From Paludibacter jiangxiensis (lineage in GTDB: Bacteria; Bacteroidota; Bacteroidia; Bacteroidales; Paludibacteraceae): 64,000 nucleotides of DNA. The stretch covers positions 1-64,000 of the forward strand of contig CAMBSB010000009.1 of NCBI GenBank assembly GCA_945870155.1. Direction: 5' to 3'. The translations under genes were made by a program, and so were the position numbers. Shown here piece by piece: positions 28,701 through 38,144 of this stretch. The notes under the pieces are model-generated. The model was not told where the DNA came from, made no database searches, and saw nothing but the letters and a program-made list of their open reading frames with translations. Positions within the stretch are counted from its first letter, which is position 1. Each line of letters opens with the position of its first letter.

Positions 28701-29794
28701 AATCGAAAAAAGTGGTGGTGCGTTTTGATGTTATAGATACCGGAATTGGCATTGCCGAGGAGTATCAGCAGCGTGTGTTCGATAGTTTCTATCAAGTTCC
28801 GCAAACCACTCAAACGCTTCAAGGCAGTGGTATAGGTCTGAATCTGGTGAAAAAATACATCGAATTGATGCATGGAACCATTGAGCTTAAAAGCGATTTT
28901 GATAAAGGAAGCACTTTTAGTGTAATTGTGCCGCTCGAACTTATCGAGTCATCGCATGATACTGCTATTTACATCAGTAAAACTAATAATCCGTATGTTC
29001 ATAAAAATGAGATAATTAATCCCAATTTGCCGGTATTGTTGCTCGTGGAAGATAACGAGGATGTGCGAACAATTTTACGAGATATTTTGATAGAAATTTA
29101 TCAGATAGTTGAAGCGGAAAACGGTCAGTTAGGACTTGAAAAGGCGCAGGATATAGTGCCCGACTTAATTATTTCGGACTTGATGATGCCTGTGATGGAT
29201 GGCATGGAAATGTGTAAAGCGCTGAAAGGGGATATTCGTACCTCGCACATTCCGATATTGATGCTGACGGCTAAAATGTCCGATGAGGCAAAAATGCAAA
29301 GCCTCCAAATTGGTATAGAGGATTATATTACCAAACCATTCAATATGGAATCGTTGCTACTCAAAGTGCAAAACATCAAAAACCGGCAACGCGCTTCGCA
29401 ACAAAGTTTTCAGGCAAAAATGGAAATCACAACCAAAGAAATCCAAATCACTTCGCTGGACGAAAAACTTATTCAGAAAGCTATACTGCTGGTCGAAGAT
29501 AATATTTCGAATGCCGAATTCTCGGTAGAGGAATTAAGTCAACTTCTGAATATGAGCAGAGTGAATTTATATAAAAAGTTGCTTGCCATTACAGGAAAAT
29601 CGCCCATAGAGTTTATTCGCGTCATACGCCTGAAACGTTCGGTGCAGTTATTGGAAAAAAGTCAGCTCTCGGTAGCTGAAATAGCTTACGAAGTGGGGTT
29701 CAACACACCGCGCTATTTTAGTAAATATTTTAAAGAAGAATATAAACTAACACCAAGTGAATATCGTGAAAAACTAACTAAACAATTGAATTAA
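25715..29794 (+). CDS. Hybrid two-component sensor/response regulator with AraC DNA-binding domain (HTCS)
   Basis: 1359 residues, spanning the inner membrane. Order: signal peptide (about 1-20), two-propeller Reg_prop sensor with repeated GLIWIAT/GNLWLGS-type words (about 25-690), Y_Y_Y domain (about 715-795), one membrane helix (about 802-822), histidine kinase with FFTNISHEFRTPL (His858), ATPase with N, G1 and G2 boxes (DTGIGIAEEYQQRVF, GSGIGLNLVKK), receiver domain (Asp1155 in IISDLMMPVMDG) and a C-terminal AraC helix-turn-helix (VAEIAYEVGFNTPRYFSKYF). All key residues are present. Such regulators bind breakdown oligosaccharides in the periplasm and activate the local utilization genes. 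It sits in the centre of the locus, and the 22 bp spaced operators around it suit an AraC-type dimer. Confidence 0.95.
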   Translation: MEKKYLFYSLIFWFFATANTAENYRFGSIKTKDGLSDNQVNCILKDSKGFIWLGNRNGLNRFDGTKVKVYQHSKDDSCSISNNYILSIEEAHDNRLWIRTFSGVVIFNPATEKFDRNIQAEFNRWGNKDGELTFHCIDSHKNVWLTGRDFLYCYNVKKLLFAKFPKNKNYILQYGNIQNIVSQKNRYWIVYNKGFIEERDYKTHRLIKEYNILANFDSNTIESFNQLFVDSDSNLWFYSMGDGIAYYNRKENSWTKFKKNSNYPSITSNIINQLTEDKNGLIWIATDQGGLNIYNKKTGQFQQIAYNENNVHGISHNSLQCVYCDNMGIMWIGTFKQGLNFYHPNILKFETERAVPNNPYSLPFNDVNVFLEDKAGNLWLGSNGYGLARKDKITGKFTVYKHQPSNPNSLPGNVIVSLKSDAQGRIWIGTYLGGLSCYDGHRFTNYFRNGQSKNSLSSNSIWDIVFEPNGNMWLATLGGGVDGFDSKMNRIAHLDMGRGALKSQFVISLTMDYPFLIIGSAGGVDTYNLVENKFDNLFDYQKGENEIVSSHVNLVFKDSRGLYWIGTLEGMNCYNPQKKELLLYTEKDGLPDNVIQTIVEDENSDLWISTVKGVCQLRFMGKPNEIKPLFVSYNEKDGLENSTLNFKAAIRTSNNRIYFGGVSGVNYFDLNKLKNKVNEGNIVFTNFQIYNQNIVAGKKYDRQLVLEKSITEAPKITLRHSQNFFSIEFAALNYYMPQVTHYLYKLDGFNSQWIKTNENSSLATFTNLGPGKYTLTVKAVYKGGAVSNNEAQIQIVVLPPWWLSGWAKFGYFLLVLLALYVAYRQLQLRIKRNHERMEAEKEHKLDEMKLQFFTNISHEFRTPLTLILTPLENLINQTFDTHIRGQLEMMRRNANQLLTLVNQVLDFRKLEITGQELVLAKGDIVDFAKELFLSFNEGFEKKQISARFSSPVKSLWVNFDSDKFRKILTNLLSNALKFTPERGEVKLDMLVDLQRESKKVVVRFDVIDTGIGIAEEYQQRVFDSFYQVPQTTQTLQGSGIGLNLVKKYIELMHGTIELKSDFDKGSTFSVIVPLELIESSHDTAIYISKTNNPYVHKNEIINPNLPVLLLVEDNEDVRTILRDILIEIYQIVEAENGQLGLEKAQDIVPDLIISDLMMPVMDGMEMCKALKGDIRTSHIPILMLTAKMSDEAKMQSLQIGIEDYITKPFNMESLLLKVQNIKNRQRASQQSFQAKMEITTKEIQITSLDEKLIQKAILLVEDNISNAEFSVEELSQLLNMSRVNLYKKLLAITGKSPIEFIRVIRLKRSVQLLEKSQLSVAEIAYEVGFNTPRYFSKYFKEEYKLTPSEYREKLTKQLN

Positions 29795-29825
29795 AAGTAC
29801 TTTGACTCTGCACTTATCAATTTGC

Positions 29826-29880
29826 ACATATATTTGTATCATTTTAGATAGTACCTCCAATTTTTGTTATGCTACTTTTG
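29826..29880 (+). promoter_or_regulatory. Probable promoter cassette of SusC1, degenerate second half-site
   Basis: The -7 box TACTTTTG (29873-29880) lies 32 bp before the ATG. ACATATATTTGTATCATTTT from 29826, at the same 47 bp offset as in the other cassettes, is very like the first half-site of beta-helix gene 3. The expected second half-site (29848, ATAGTACCTCC) matches poorly. Confidence 0.5.
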
Positions 29881-29904
29881 TCTGACTTAATTCAGAAAAA
29901 GTAC

Positions 29905-32900
29905 ATGAAAAAAACATTCCTATTGCTAGCAGCGGCCTTTTGCACAATCGCGATGTGGTCGCAAAGTAAAATTACCGGAAAAGTTACTGACGAATCGGGG
30001 CTACCATTAATTGGTGTTTCGGTAATGGAAAAAGAAACTGCCGGACCTGCCACGAATGGTACAGTTACCGACTTAGATGGCAATTTTGCTCTTTCCACCA
30101 AAAAAAATCAAGGGGAAATAGTGTTTTCATACATAGGTATGAATTCAGCGGTTAAAGCTTTCAAAGCAAGTGCTGTAATCAACGTGAAACTTAATGCGTC
30201 GTCTATTAATATGGACGAAGTGGTGGTTGTGGGCTATGGTTCGCAACGAAAAGTGAGTGTGGTGGGTGCAATTTCTACGGTTACTACCAAAGACCTTGTG
30301 CAAAGTCCGGCTGCCAACCTCAGTAATGCTTTGGCTGGTCGGCTGACGGGATTAACTACCGTACAAAATACCGGACAGCCTGGAAAAGATGATGCCAGCC
30401 TTTATATTCGTGGTCGAAGTACCTGGGTGAATTCAAGTCCGCTATTTATTGTGGATGGTGTGGAACGCGATAATTTTACGCAGGTAGATGCCAACGAGGT
30501 AGAGTCAATTTCAATCCTGAAAGATGCCTCGGCTACAGCGGTGTACGGTGTTCGCGGTGCAAATGGTGTATTAATTATTACCACTAAACGCGGTCAGGAA
30601 CAAAAACCGGAAGTAAGCCTTTCGGCACAATATGGGTTGCAGTCGCCCACCCGTTTGCCAAATTACCTCCGTTCGTACCAAACTGCTTTATTACGAAACG
30701 AGTCTTATTTAAACGATGGCTATTCAGCCGAACAATTGCCTTTTCAACCAGATGCTCTTGAAGCTTTCCGCACAGGTTCCGACCCCTATCATTATCCCGA
30801 TGTAGATTGGTACGACCAGGTTTTACGCAAATCGACTCCCCAAAGTCAGTACAATGTAAACGTTCGTGGAGGAACTAAAACAGTGCGTTACTTTGTTTCG
30901 TCGGGTTATTTTTTTCAAAATGGCTTATTCAAAACCCAAGACCATGCCGATTACAATACCAACTTTAAATACAACCGTTTTAATTTCCGTTCCAATTTAG
31001 ATATTGATGTTTCGAAGGAGCTTACTTTGTCGGTAAGTATTTCGGCACGTATGGAAGATACTAACGAACCCGGAAACTCGTATTATGCTGGTGCCGAAAA
31101 ACAAAATGCTTTCGAATCGCTCACACGCACTCCACCTTACGAAGCTCCATTGTATCAGGCTAATGGCAAGCCCGGAATCGGTTCAATGGGAACAAATCCT
31201 TGGTTGCGCATCAATGGTTTTGGATATACAAAAAACAAAAAAGATGTTGTGGAATCGAACGTTAACCTGCGATACAATCTCGATAAATTTGTGAAAGGTT
31301 TAACTGCCAAAGCATTGGTTTCGTACGATAGTTATTACTCACAACAATGGCGTTACACCAAAAATACGGCAGCTTACCGTCTCGATTCAGCTCCCGGCGA
31401 GCCCGATTTATACACCATTGTGGGCGAAGATACCGAACTAAAATCGGCAGGTGGTGGTGCCAGCAGTTACCAAAAAATATACCTCGAAGGTTCTTTAAAC
31501 TACAATCGTAAATTTGGAAAAAATAATGTTACTGGCTTGATTCTGGGCAACCTGGAGGACAAACAGTTTGGCGGTACATATATTCCTTATCGATATATGG
31601 GTTTGGTGGCGCGTGCTACTTACGATTACGACCAACGCTATTTAGCCGAAGTTAACATGGGCTACAACGGTTCCGAAAACTTTGCACGCGGCAAACGATT
31701 TGGTTTTTTTCCCTCATTATCTGCCGGCTGGGTGGTTTCTAACGAAAAGTTTTTTAAAGAATCTACTTCATTTATTGATTTTCTGAAAATTCGTGCCTCG
31801 TATGGTATGGTTGGTAACGACCGCATTGGAGGAAGCCGTTTTATGTATTCCGAAGAATATTCTACACGCGATTCGTGGGTGGCGCCTTCCGTGCCTTATT
31901 TTGGATACAGCGGATCAACAGTTAATATTGTAACGCTTTCGCGTATTGCAAATCCCGATTTGACATGGGAAAAATCGAACAAATATAATTTCGGTGTGGA
32001 AACAAATTTTTGGGACGACAAAATTTCAGTCAATCTGGATGGATTTTTGGAATATCGTCGCGATATTTTGATGGATAGAAAATCACTCCCTACATATTTG
32101 GGCGTTACGCCACCTGCCGGAAACTTAGGTCGCACCACAAACAACGGTTTGGAGTTCGAAACAAAATTCAATGATAAAATTGGCAACGATTTTAAGTATT
32201 GGTTAAAAGCAAACTACAGTTTTGCAAAAAATAAAATAACTTACAAAGATGAGCCTGTAAATAAAATAGCATGGCAAAAAGAAGAAGGTCGTTCTATTGG
32301 ACAGTTTTTTGGTTATCAGGTGCTTGGAATGTTCGATATTGCCGATTTTGAAGCCGATGGTTCTTTGAAGAGTCAATACGCCCGCCAGTTGGTTGGCGAA
32401 GCTCCTAAACCCGGCGATTTCAGGTATGCCGATATTAATACAGATGGTGTGGTCGACGACCGCGATAAGGTAGCTATTGGTAACTCCGACATTCCTGAAT
32501 CTACTTATGGTTTTTCGTATGGTTTTTCGTATAAAAACTTCGATTTCAGTATGATGTGGCAAGGCGCTTTTGGTGTAAGTCTGAATGTAACTAACGAAAG
32601 TATGTACGAGTTTTGCGAACGTGGCAAAGTGTTAGATATTCATCAGGGTCGATGGGCTTATTATACTGACCCATTTACGGGCGAATTGGTAGACACACGC
32701 GCTACAGCTACTTATCCAAGACTTCACTCGCAAAGCTCCAGCCCTAACTGGACCACTAACAGCTTTTTTCTTTACGACTCAAAATATTTAAAGCTCCGAA
32801 ACATTGAAATTGGCTACACACTGCCAAACAGAGCTCTTAAAGTGTTGGGAATAAAACAAATGCGCATGTATGCCACTGGTCAAAATTTACTCACGCTCAC

Positions 32901-33012
32901 AAACGTTAAGCAGGTTGACCCCGAAGGTCCCGGTTATGGTGGAAATAAAGAGCGCGGTTGGAATTACCCTCAATTGGCAATTATTAATTTTGGTTTGAAT
33001 GTTACTTTTTAA
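29905..33012 (+). CDS. susC: SusC-family TonB-dependent outer-membrane transporter (1)
   Basis: 1035 residues from the ATG at 29905 (an ATG at 29869 would place the start within the promoter). Signal peptide ends at MWSQ. A carboxypeptidase-D-like domain (about 21-100, ITGKVTDESGLPLIGVSV) leads into the VVVVGYG signature, the plug (SPLFIVDGVERDNF, GVRGANGVLIITTKRG) and a 22-strand barrel ending NFGLNVTF. There is no STN domain, consistent with control by the hybrid regulator rather than sigma/anti-sigma. It pairs with the SusD 12 bp downstream to bind and import oligosaccharides. Confidence 0.95.
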   Translation: MKKTFLLLAAAFCTIAMWSQSKITGKVTDESGLPLIGVSVMEKETAGPATNGTVTDLDGNFALSTKKNQGEIVFSYIGMNSAVKAFKASAVINVKLNASSINMDEVVVVGYGSQRKVSVVGAISTVTTKDLVQSPAANLSNALAGRLTGLTTVQNTGQPGKDDASLYIRGRSTWVNSSPLFIVDGVERDNFTQVDANEVESISILKDASATAVYGVRGANGVLIITTKRGQEQKPEVSLSAQYGLQSPTRLPNYLRSYQTALLRNESYLNDGYSAEQLPFQPDALEAFRTGSDPYHYPDVDWYDQVLRKSTPQSQYNVNVRGGTKTVRYFVSSGYFFQNGLFKTQDHADYNTNFKYNRFNFRSNLDIDVSKELTLSVSISARMEDTNEPGNSYYAGAEKQNAFESLTRTPPYEAPLYQANGKPGIGSMGTNPWLRINGFGYTKNKKDVVESNVNLRYNLDKFVKGLTAKALVSYDSYYSQQWRYTKNTAAYRLDSAPGEPDLYTIVGEDTELKSAGGGASSYQKIYLEGSLNYNRKFGKNNVTGLILGNLEDKQFGGTYIPYRYMGLVARATYDYDQRYLAEVNMGYNGSENFARGKRFGFFPSLSAGWVVSNEKFFKESTSFIDFLKIRASYGMVGNDRIGGSRFMYSEEYSTRDSWVAPSVPYFGYSGSTVNIVTLSRIANPDLTWEKSNKYNFGVETNFWDDKISVNLDGFLEYRRDILMDRKSLPTYLGVTPPAGNLGRTTNNGLEFETKFNDKIGNDFKYWLKANYSFAKNKITYKDEPVNKIAWQKEEGRSIGQFFGYQVLGMFDIADFEADGSLKSQYARQLVGEAPKPGDFRYADINTDGVVDDRDKVAIGNSDIPESTYGFSYGFSYKNFDFSMMWQGAFGVSLNVTNESMYEFCERGKVLDIHQGRWAYYTDPFTGELVDTRATATYPRLHSQSSSPNWTTNSFFLYDSKYLKLRNIEIGYTLPNRALKVLGIKQMRMYATGQNLLTLTNVKQVDPEGPGYGGNKERGWNYPQLAIINFGLNVTF

Positions 33013-33024
33013 TTTTTTGTAAAA

Positions 33025-34911
33025 ATGAGAAAATACAGCCTATATTTCATAGTAATTCTTCTGATTACACTCACAAGTTGCGAAGATTTTTTAGATAAAA
33101 AATCGAGCGCATTGTTAACTTCCGAACAGGTTTTTGGCGATCCGGTTCAGTTTCAGAAATTTCACGACGATATTTATACTTACCTGCATTATTGGCCGGG
33201 CGATTGGGCTTGTCAGTCATTTGGTGGTTTGGGGCGCATTGGTTATTCGTCGTTCGAAGGTGCTACCGACCTTGCCGAAGCGTCGCGCGATGTGGCTGGC
33301 ACCAACGCCGGTTTTAATCTTGGCAACTGGTCGAAAAATGCTTACGGAATGCAGGTGGAGCTTATCTGGCCTTGGAATGGTTCGTATGCAGGCATTCGCC
33401 GATGTAACGTAGTGCTCGAAAAAGTGGATTCCGTACCGAACTTGTCGCCCGAAAAAGTAAAAGCCTACAAAGGTGAAGCACTATTTTTGCGTGCGTTTTT
33501 TTATAGCGAATTGATAAAACGCTATGGTGGTGTACCTTACATTACTAAATCGTTGGCAATAGACGAGAATATGGATTTGCCTCGCGAAGCTTACGATACC
33601 TGTGTAGCCAAGATTATAAAAGACCTGGATGCTTCATTCAATTATTTGACGCTCGAAAAACCGTTTGGGCCACAAGGTGGACAGGCTGCCACCGATTTAG
33701 GTCGCCCAACAAAAGGAGCTGCACTAGCGCTCAAAGCCAAAGTATTGCTTTATGCAGCCAGTCCAATTAATACCGAACCCTACACCGTAAGTATAGGCGG
33801 TCGCAATCCCGATTTATATTTTACCGAAGTGCCCAATACCGATGCCGAAAAACGCCAAATGTGGATAAATGCTGCTACGGCTGCTTACGAAGTGATAAAA
33901 ATGGGTGAACAGCAGTCGCAATATGGATTGCTCGACTCAGCTAATTACCGTAATATTTTTTACGGCGATGCTACTAATAAAGAAGTGATTTTTACGCGTG
34001 TTGATGGCAACTGGTCGTTTGGTGGCGGAAAGGCGCTTACTGGTTGGATTAGTTTTGCCGATTATGGTGCTTCGAAAGGTTATGGTGGAAGTGCCGGTAC
34101 TTATCCTACTCAAAATTTCGTGGATATGTTTGAAATGGAAAATGGATCAATTCCGATTATGGGCTATGAAAATGGTGATGGTACCAAACCAATTATAAAT
34201 CCGGCTTCGGGCTATAGCGAGCAAAATATGTGGAAAAATCGAGACCCTCGTCTAAAACTTATAGTACTTTGCAATCAGGATAAATGGCAGGATAGACCTG
34301 TAGAAATGTGGTTCGACAAAGAAAACCCTTCGGTATCGGGTTCAGAAATGAAAGATGCACGCGACTATTGCACTACAGGTTATTTGTGTAAAAAAATGTG
34401 GCCGGAAGATTTACGTTCGGGTGGTACTGCATCCGTTGCCATGAACTGGATTTGGATTCGCTATGCCGATGTTATTCTTTGGTATGCTGAAGCAATGAAC
34501 TGGGCATACGGCCCTGATGTGGACGGACTAGCCAACGGCTTTACTGCCCGCACAGCACTCAATAAAATTCGTAACCGAATGAATCCGCGTAGAGCAGGAA
34601 TGCGTGATTTGTCAATGTCTATTACTTCGAAAGAGGCGTTTCATGAACGATTAATGAACGAACGCGCCATCGAATTTGTGTACGAAGAACAACGCTGGTG
34701 GGATGTGTTGCGCTACAAAAAAGGTGTTGAAACTTTTGGCAAACCTATTTATGGTGTACGTAACCTTCGAACTTCCACATCGCCGCTCAAGTTCGAGATT
34801 ACCCGACGCAAACTCGAGAACCGTGCATTTAGCGATTATATGCATATTTACCCAATTCCTTATACCGAGTTGGAAAAAAGTCCGAAGTTGAAACAAAATT
34901 TAGGTTGGTAG
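33025..34911 (+). CDS. susD: SusD/RagB-family glycan-binding lipoprotein (1)
   Basis: 628 residues; lipoprotein signal MRKYSLYFIVILLITLTSCE with the lipid-bearing Cys at 19. TPR-rich SusD fold: EALFLRAFFYSELIKRYGGVPYI, the RYADVILWYAEAMNWAYG helix and the C-terminal IEFVYEEQRWWDVLRYKKG, then the closing IYPIPYTELEKSPKLKQNLGW. It forms the lid of SusC1 on the cell surface. Repeat doublet D follows the stop codon. Confidence 0.95.
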   Translation: MRKYSLYFIVILLITLTSCEDFLDKKSSALLTSEQVFGDPVQFQKFHDDIYTYLHYWPGDWACQSFGGLGRIGYSSFEGATDLAEASRDVAGTNAGFNLGNWSKNAYGMQVELIWPWNGSYAGIRRCNVVLEKVDSVPNLSPEKVKAYKGEALFLRAFFYSELIKRYGGVPYITKSLAIDENMDLPREAYDTCVAKIIKDLDASFNYLTLEKPFGPQGGQAATDLGRPTKGAALALKAKVLLYAASPINTEPYTVSIGGRNPDLYFTEVPNTDAEKRQMWINAATAAYEVIKMGEQQSQYGLLDSANYRNIFYGDATNKEVIFTRVDGNWSFGGGKALTGWISFADYGASKGYGGSAGTYPTQNFVDMFEMENGSIPIMGYENGDGTKPIINPASGYSEQNMWKNRDPRLKLIVLCNQDKWQDRPVEMWFDKENPSVSGSEMKDARDYCTTGYLCKKMWPEDLRSGGTASVAMNWIWIRYADVILWYAEAMNWAYGPDVDGLANGFTARTALNKIRNRMNPRRAGMRDLSMSITSKEAFHERLMNERAIEFVYEEQRWWDVLRYKKGVETFGKPIYGVRNLRTSTSPLKFEITRRKLENRAFSDYMHIYPIPYTELEKSPKLKQNLGW

Positions 34912-34925
34912 GATATGAAAAATAC

Positions 34926-35034
34926 TGCCCCAAGCCCCTAAAGGGGATGTGAGTTAGTATTGATAACAACAAGTTTAATATATAAGTTTTCAAAGACAAT
35001 GGTAATCTACATCCCCTTTAGGGGCTTGGGGCAG
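34926..35034. repeat. Palindromic repeat doublet D, between SusD1 and SusC2
   Basis: A perfect 25 bp inverted repeat: arms 34926-34950 and 35010-35034, each TGCCCCAAGCCCC followed by TAAAGGGGATGT in one sense, separated by 59 bp of AT-rich DNA. It is the cleanest copy of this element here and lies wholly between genes. Confidence 0.9.
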
Positions 35035-35069
35035 ATTATCAAAAGATTCCAAACTTTCAAATAAATATT

Positions 35070-38000
35070 ATGACAAAGAATAAAAATCATATTTTGAAAA
35101 ATAAAAAAACAATCATGCTTGTGCTCGCTGTGGTGAGTTCGTTTATTGCTTATGGGCAACAAAAAACTATGCTCGAAGGCAATATTAAAAGCATAAAAGG
35201 CAATACGTTGATGGGCGTTGTTGTATCTATTCAAGAGTCAACCACTACAGCACTTACCGACGATTTGGGAAATTATTCGATAGCCGTAAATACGGGCGAT
35301 AAACTTACTTTTTCACTCGTGGGCTACGAAAGTCAAACCAAAGCTGTTGGCGAAAAACAGTTGCGAATGGATGTTCAATTAAGTGAACAGCGATTTGGTG
35401 AAACCGAAAATGATTTGATTTCTATTGCCTACACTACCCGCTCTAAACGCGATTTAACGGCTGCCGTTTCCACTACTTCTATTGAGCAAATTGGCAAACA
35501 GCAGGATATGAACACGATGAATAACCTGAGCGGATTAATCAGCGGCTTAATTGTTATGTCGGCACCATGGACAGATACCGGCTCCGACCCATCGTTTTAC
35601 ATTCGTGGACTTAAAACAACAAACTCGAACAATGCTCCGCTCATTTTGGTGGACGATGTAGAACGTAATTTCGGACAGTTTAATGTGAACGAAATTGAAT
35701 CGGTTTCAGTGCTTAAAGATGCTGCAGCCCTCGCTATTTACGGCAACCGGGGTGCTAATGGGGTAATTATTGTGCGAACCAAACGTGGTAACAAAAACAA
35801 ACGCGATGTAATTGTAAATGCGAATGTGGGTATGGCTGAGTCGTCGCGTCTTCCGCAATTTTTGAACAGTTATGACTATGCCCGCCTTTATAACAAAGCA
35901 CAGGAATTAGATGGTGTAAATGCTGCTAATTTGAAATACTCCGAAACTCAATTGCAGGGCTACAAAGATGTTGTGGATGGCGCTGCAAGAGCAAATCCGT
36001 ACAAATACCCGAACGTAAATTTTTATGCCGATTATCTAAAACCAGTTGTAAAACAACAACAATACGACCTCACCATGCGTGGTGGAAATAATATTGCTCA
36101 GTATTTTGTATTGCTTGGTTATATGAATCAGGAAGGTTTATATAAATACGGAAATAATGATTTTCAGCGTTTTAACTTCCGCTCGAATTTAGATATCAAA
36201 GTTTTTCCAAAATTAGATATGCGCATAGATATGGCTGGACGCATCGAAAATCTAACTGTGCCGGGCGGAAATTATGCTTACTCTATTTTCAATGTTTTCG
36301 CCACTACTCCTTCCAATGCCTATCCTATTTTTAATGAAAACGGAACACTTGGGGGTACAAGTGTATACAAAACCAATCCTTATGGCATGATGAATAATAT
36401 GGGACAACGCGACCAAACTGCTCGTTATTTTGATGCCACACTCAAATTCAAATTAGATTTATCGGATGTTACAAAAGGCTTATCGTGGAATGGACGTGGT
36501 GGTATCGACTTTGTGGATAGCCATGTATCGCAACTCACGGCATCGAGTTTTGCTGTGTACGAGTTGTTAGCCGATGGGACTTATACTAATAATGCGACGA
36601 CCAATGCTGCCAAAACTCAAAATTTTTGGTACGAAGCCAAAAACCGTCAGTTTACATTGCAAAGTTCATTTAACTACGACCGCGTTTTCAATAATCACCG
36701 TGTCAATGCCATGACGCTCTTTTATTTACGCGAACTCAATACTTATTCGGCATCAGTGCCTTATAAAACAGTTGGTTTTGCTGGTTCTGCAAGTTACGGG
36801 TATTTAAATCGCTATTTGCTCGATTTTTCGGCAAGTTACACCGGCTCCGAGAATTTTGCTTCAGGTCATCGTTTTGGATTCTTTCCGGCTGTTTCGGCAG
36901 GTTGGATTGTAAGCGATGAAGATTTTTTGAAAAACAATGGGGCACTTTCATTCCTGAAACTTCGTGCTTCGTATGGTACTGCAGGTCTCGACCGCCCAAT
37001 TTCCGATCGCTTTCTATACCGCGAAAACTGGGGAAGTTCCAATGGTTACGGTTTTGGTACCAATGCCAACTATCAGGGAGGAACCGATCAGCTCCGGTTG
37101 GGCAACAATAATCTGAAATGGGAAACTTCGTATAAATCAAATTTAGGTTTGGATTTCGGATTCTTGCAAAACAGCTTACTCTGGACTATCGATGGATTTA
37201 TTGACAACCGAAAAGATATTTTGGTACAAAAATATTCAACAACGCCTGCAATGGCTGGGCTAGCATTACCATACGAAAATGCCGGTGAAACAAAAAGCTG
37301 GGGATTTGATACGGAGCTTACTTTCGACAAGCAGTTGAGCAAACATTTCCGATTGACCATAAAGGCAAATGCCATGCTGACCCGTAGTAAAATTATAAAC
37401 ATTAACGAAACTTTCAAAGTTGATGCTTACCAATATGCAGCAGGAAATCCTATCAGTCAGCCTTTTGGTTATATAAACGAAGGATTATTTACACAGGATG
37501 AAATTACCCGACGCGCCGAAGGAAATCTCACCGATACCGAAAAGGCTTTGGACTACGATGTAATTCAGAATGGTGGAAACTTGCGTGCCGGCGACATAAA
37601 ATACAAAGACCTGAACGGCGATAGAAAAATTGATGGTCGCGATACGCGTCCTATTGGTGGAAGCGGTGTGCCAAACCTGATTGGTGGACTCGATTTAGGT
37701 TTTAAATACCGTCAGTTCGACTTTACCGCACAGTTTATTGGTATGGGTCAGCGTTGGTTGTATATGCCGGGTTCGTTTCGTTCCAACTTCAATGGTGGTG
37801 GAAATGCTACATTAAATGCATTACAAGCTTGGACACCCGAAACGGCTGAAACGGCAATTTATCCTCGACTTTCGGTATCTAACAACAGCAACAACCAGCA
37901 GTATTCCGATTATTGGATGCGCGATGCTTCGTTTATTAGGCTGAAAACAATCGAAATTGGATATAATTTACCTTCATCAGTACTTAAATATGTTGGGATT

Positions 38001-38144
38001 AATAAAACAAGGCTATATGCCAATGGCTATAATCTGTTGACTTTGGACAAACTAAAAGATTTTGACCCTGAAAATACCGAAGCAGCTTTTTCGCGATACC
38101 CCTACAAACGTATTATCACCCTAGGTGTAAGTGTAACTTTTTAA
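35070..38144 (+). CDS. susC: SusC-family TonB-dependent transporter (2), divergent plug
   Basis: 1024 residues; the signal sequence follows a basic stretch (MTKNKNHILKNKKTIMLVLAVVSSFIAYGQ). The carboxypeptidase-D-like domain is present (GNTLMGVVVSIQES), but the usual VVVGYG word is replaced by LISIAYTTRSKRDLTAAVST. The plug is otherwise intact (NNAPLILVDDVERNFGQF, YGNRGANGVIIVRTKRG), and the barrel ends TLGVSVTF. There is no STN domain. It is paired with the SusD that begins immediately after its stop. A second import pair in the same operon suggests a second oligosaccharide size or type. Confidence 0.93.
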   Translation: MTKNKNHILKNKKTIMLVLAVVSSFIAYGQQKTMLEGNIKSIKGNTLMGVVVSIQESTTTALTDDLGNYSIAVNTGDKLTFSLVGYESQTKAVGEKQLRMDVQLSEQRFGETENDLISIAYTTRSKRDLTAAVSTTSIEQIGKQQDMNTMNNLSGLISGLIVMSAPWTDTGSDPSFYIRGLKTTNSNNAPLILVDDVERNFGQFNVNEIESVSVLKDAAALAIYGNRGANGVIIVRTKRGNKNKRDVIVNANVGMAESSRLPQFLNSYDYARLYNKAQELDGVNAANLKYSETQLQGYKDVVDGAARANPYKYPNVNFYADYLKPVVKQQQYDLTMRGGNNIAQYFVLLGYMNQEGLYKYGNNDFQRFNFRSNLDIKVFPKLDMRIDMAGRIENLTVPGGNYAYSIFNVFATTPSNAYPIFNENGTLGGTSVYKTNPYGMMNNMGQRDQTARYFDATLKFKLDLSDVTKGLSWNGRGGIDFVDSHVSQLTASSFAVYELLADGTYTNNATTNAAKTQNFWYEAKNRQFTLQSSFNYDRVFNNHRVNAMTLFYLRELNTYSASVPYKTVGFAGSASYGYLNRYLLDFSASYTGSENFASGHRFGFFPAVSAGWIVSDEDFLKNNGALSFLKLRASYGTAGLDRPISDRFLYRENWGSSNGYGFGTNANYQGGTDQLRLGNNNLKWETSYKSNLGLDFGFLQNSLLWTIDGFIDNRKDILVQKYSTTPAMAGLALPYENAGETKSWGFDTELTFDKQLSKHFRLTIKANAMLTRSKIININETFKVDAYQYAAGNPISQPFGYINEGLFTQDEITRRAEGNLTDTEKALDYDVIQNGGNLRAGDIKYKDLNGDRKIDGRDTRPIGGSGVPNLIGGLDLGFKYRQFDFTAQFIGMGQRWLYMPGSFRSNFNGGGNATLNALQAWTPETAETAIYPRLSVSNNSNNQQYSDYWMRDASFIRLKTIEIGYNLPSSVLKYVGINKTRLYANGYNLLTLDKLKDFDPENTEAAFSRYPYKRIITLGVSVTF

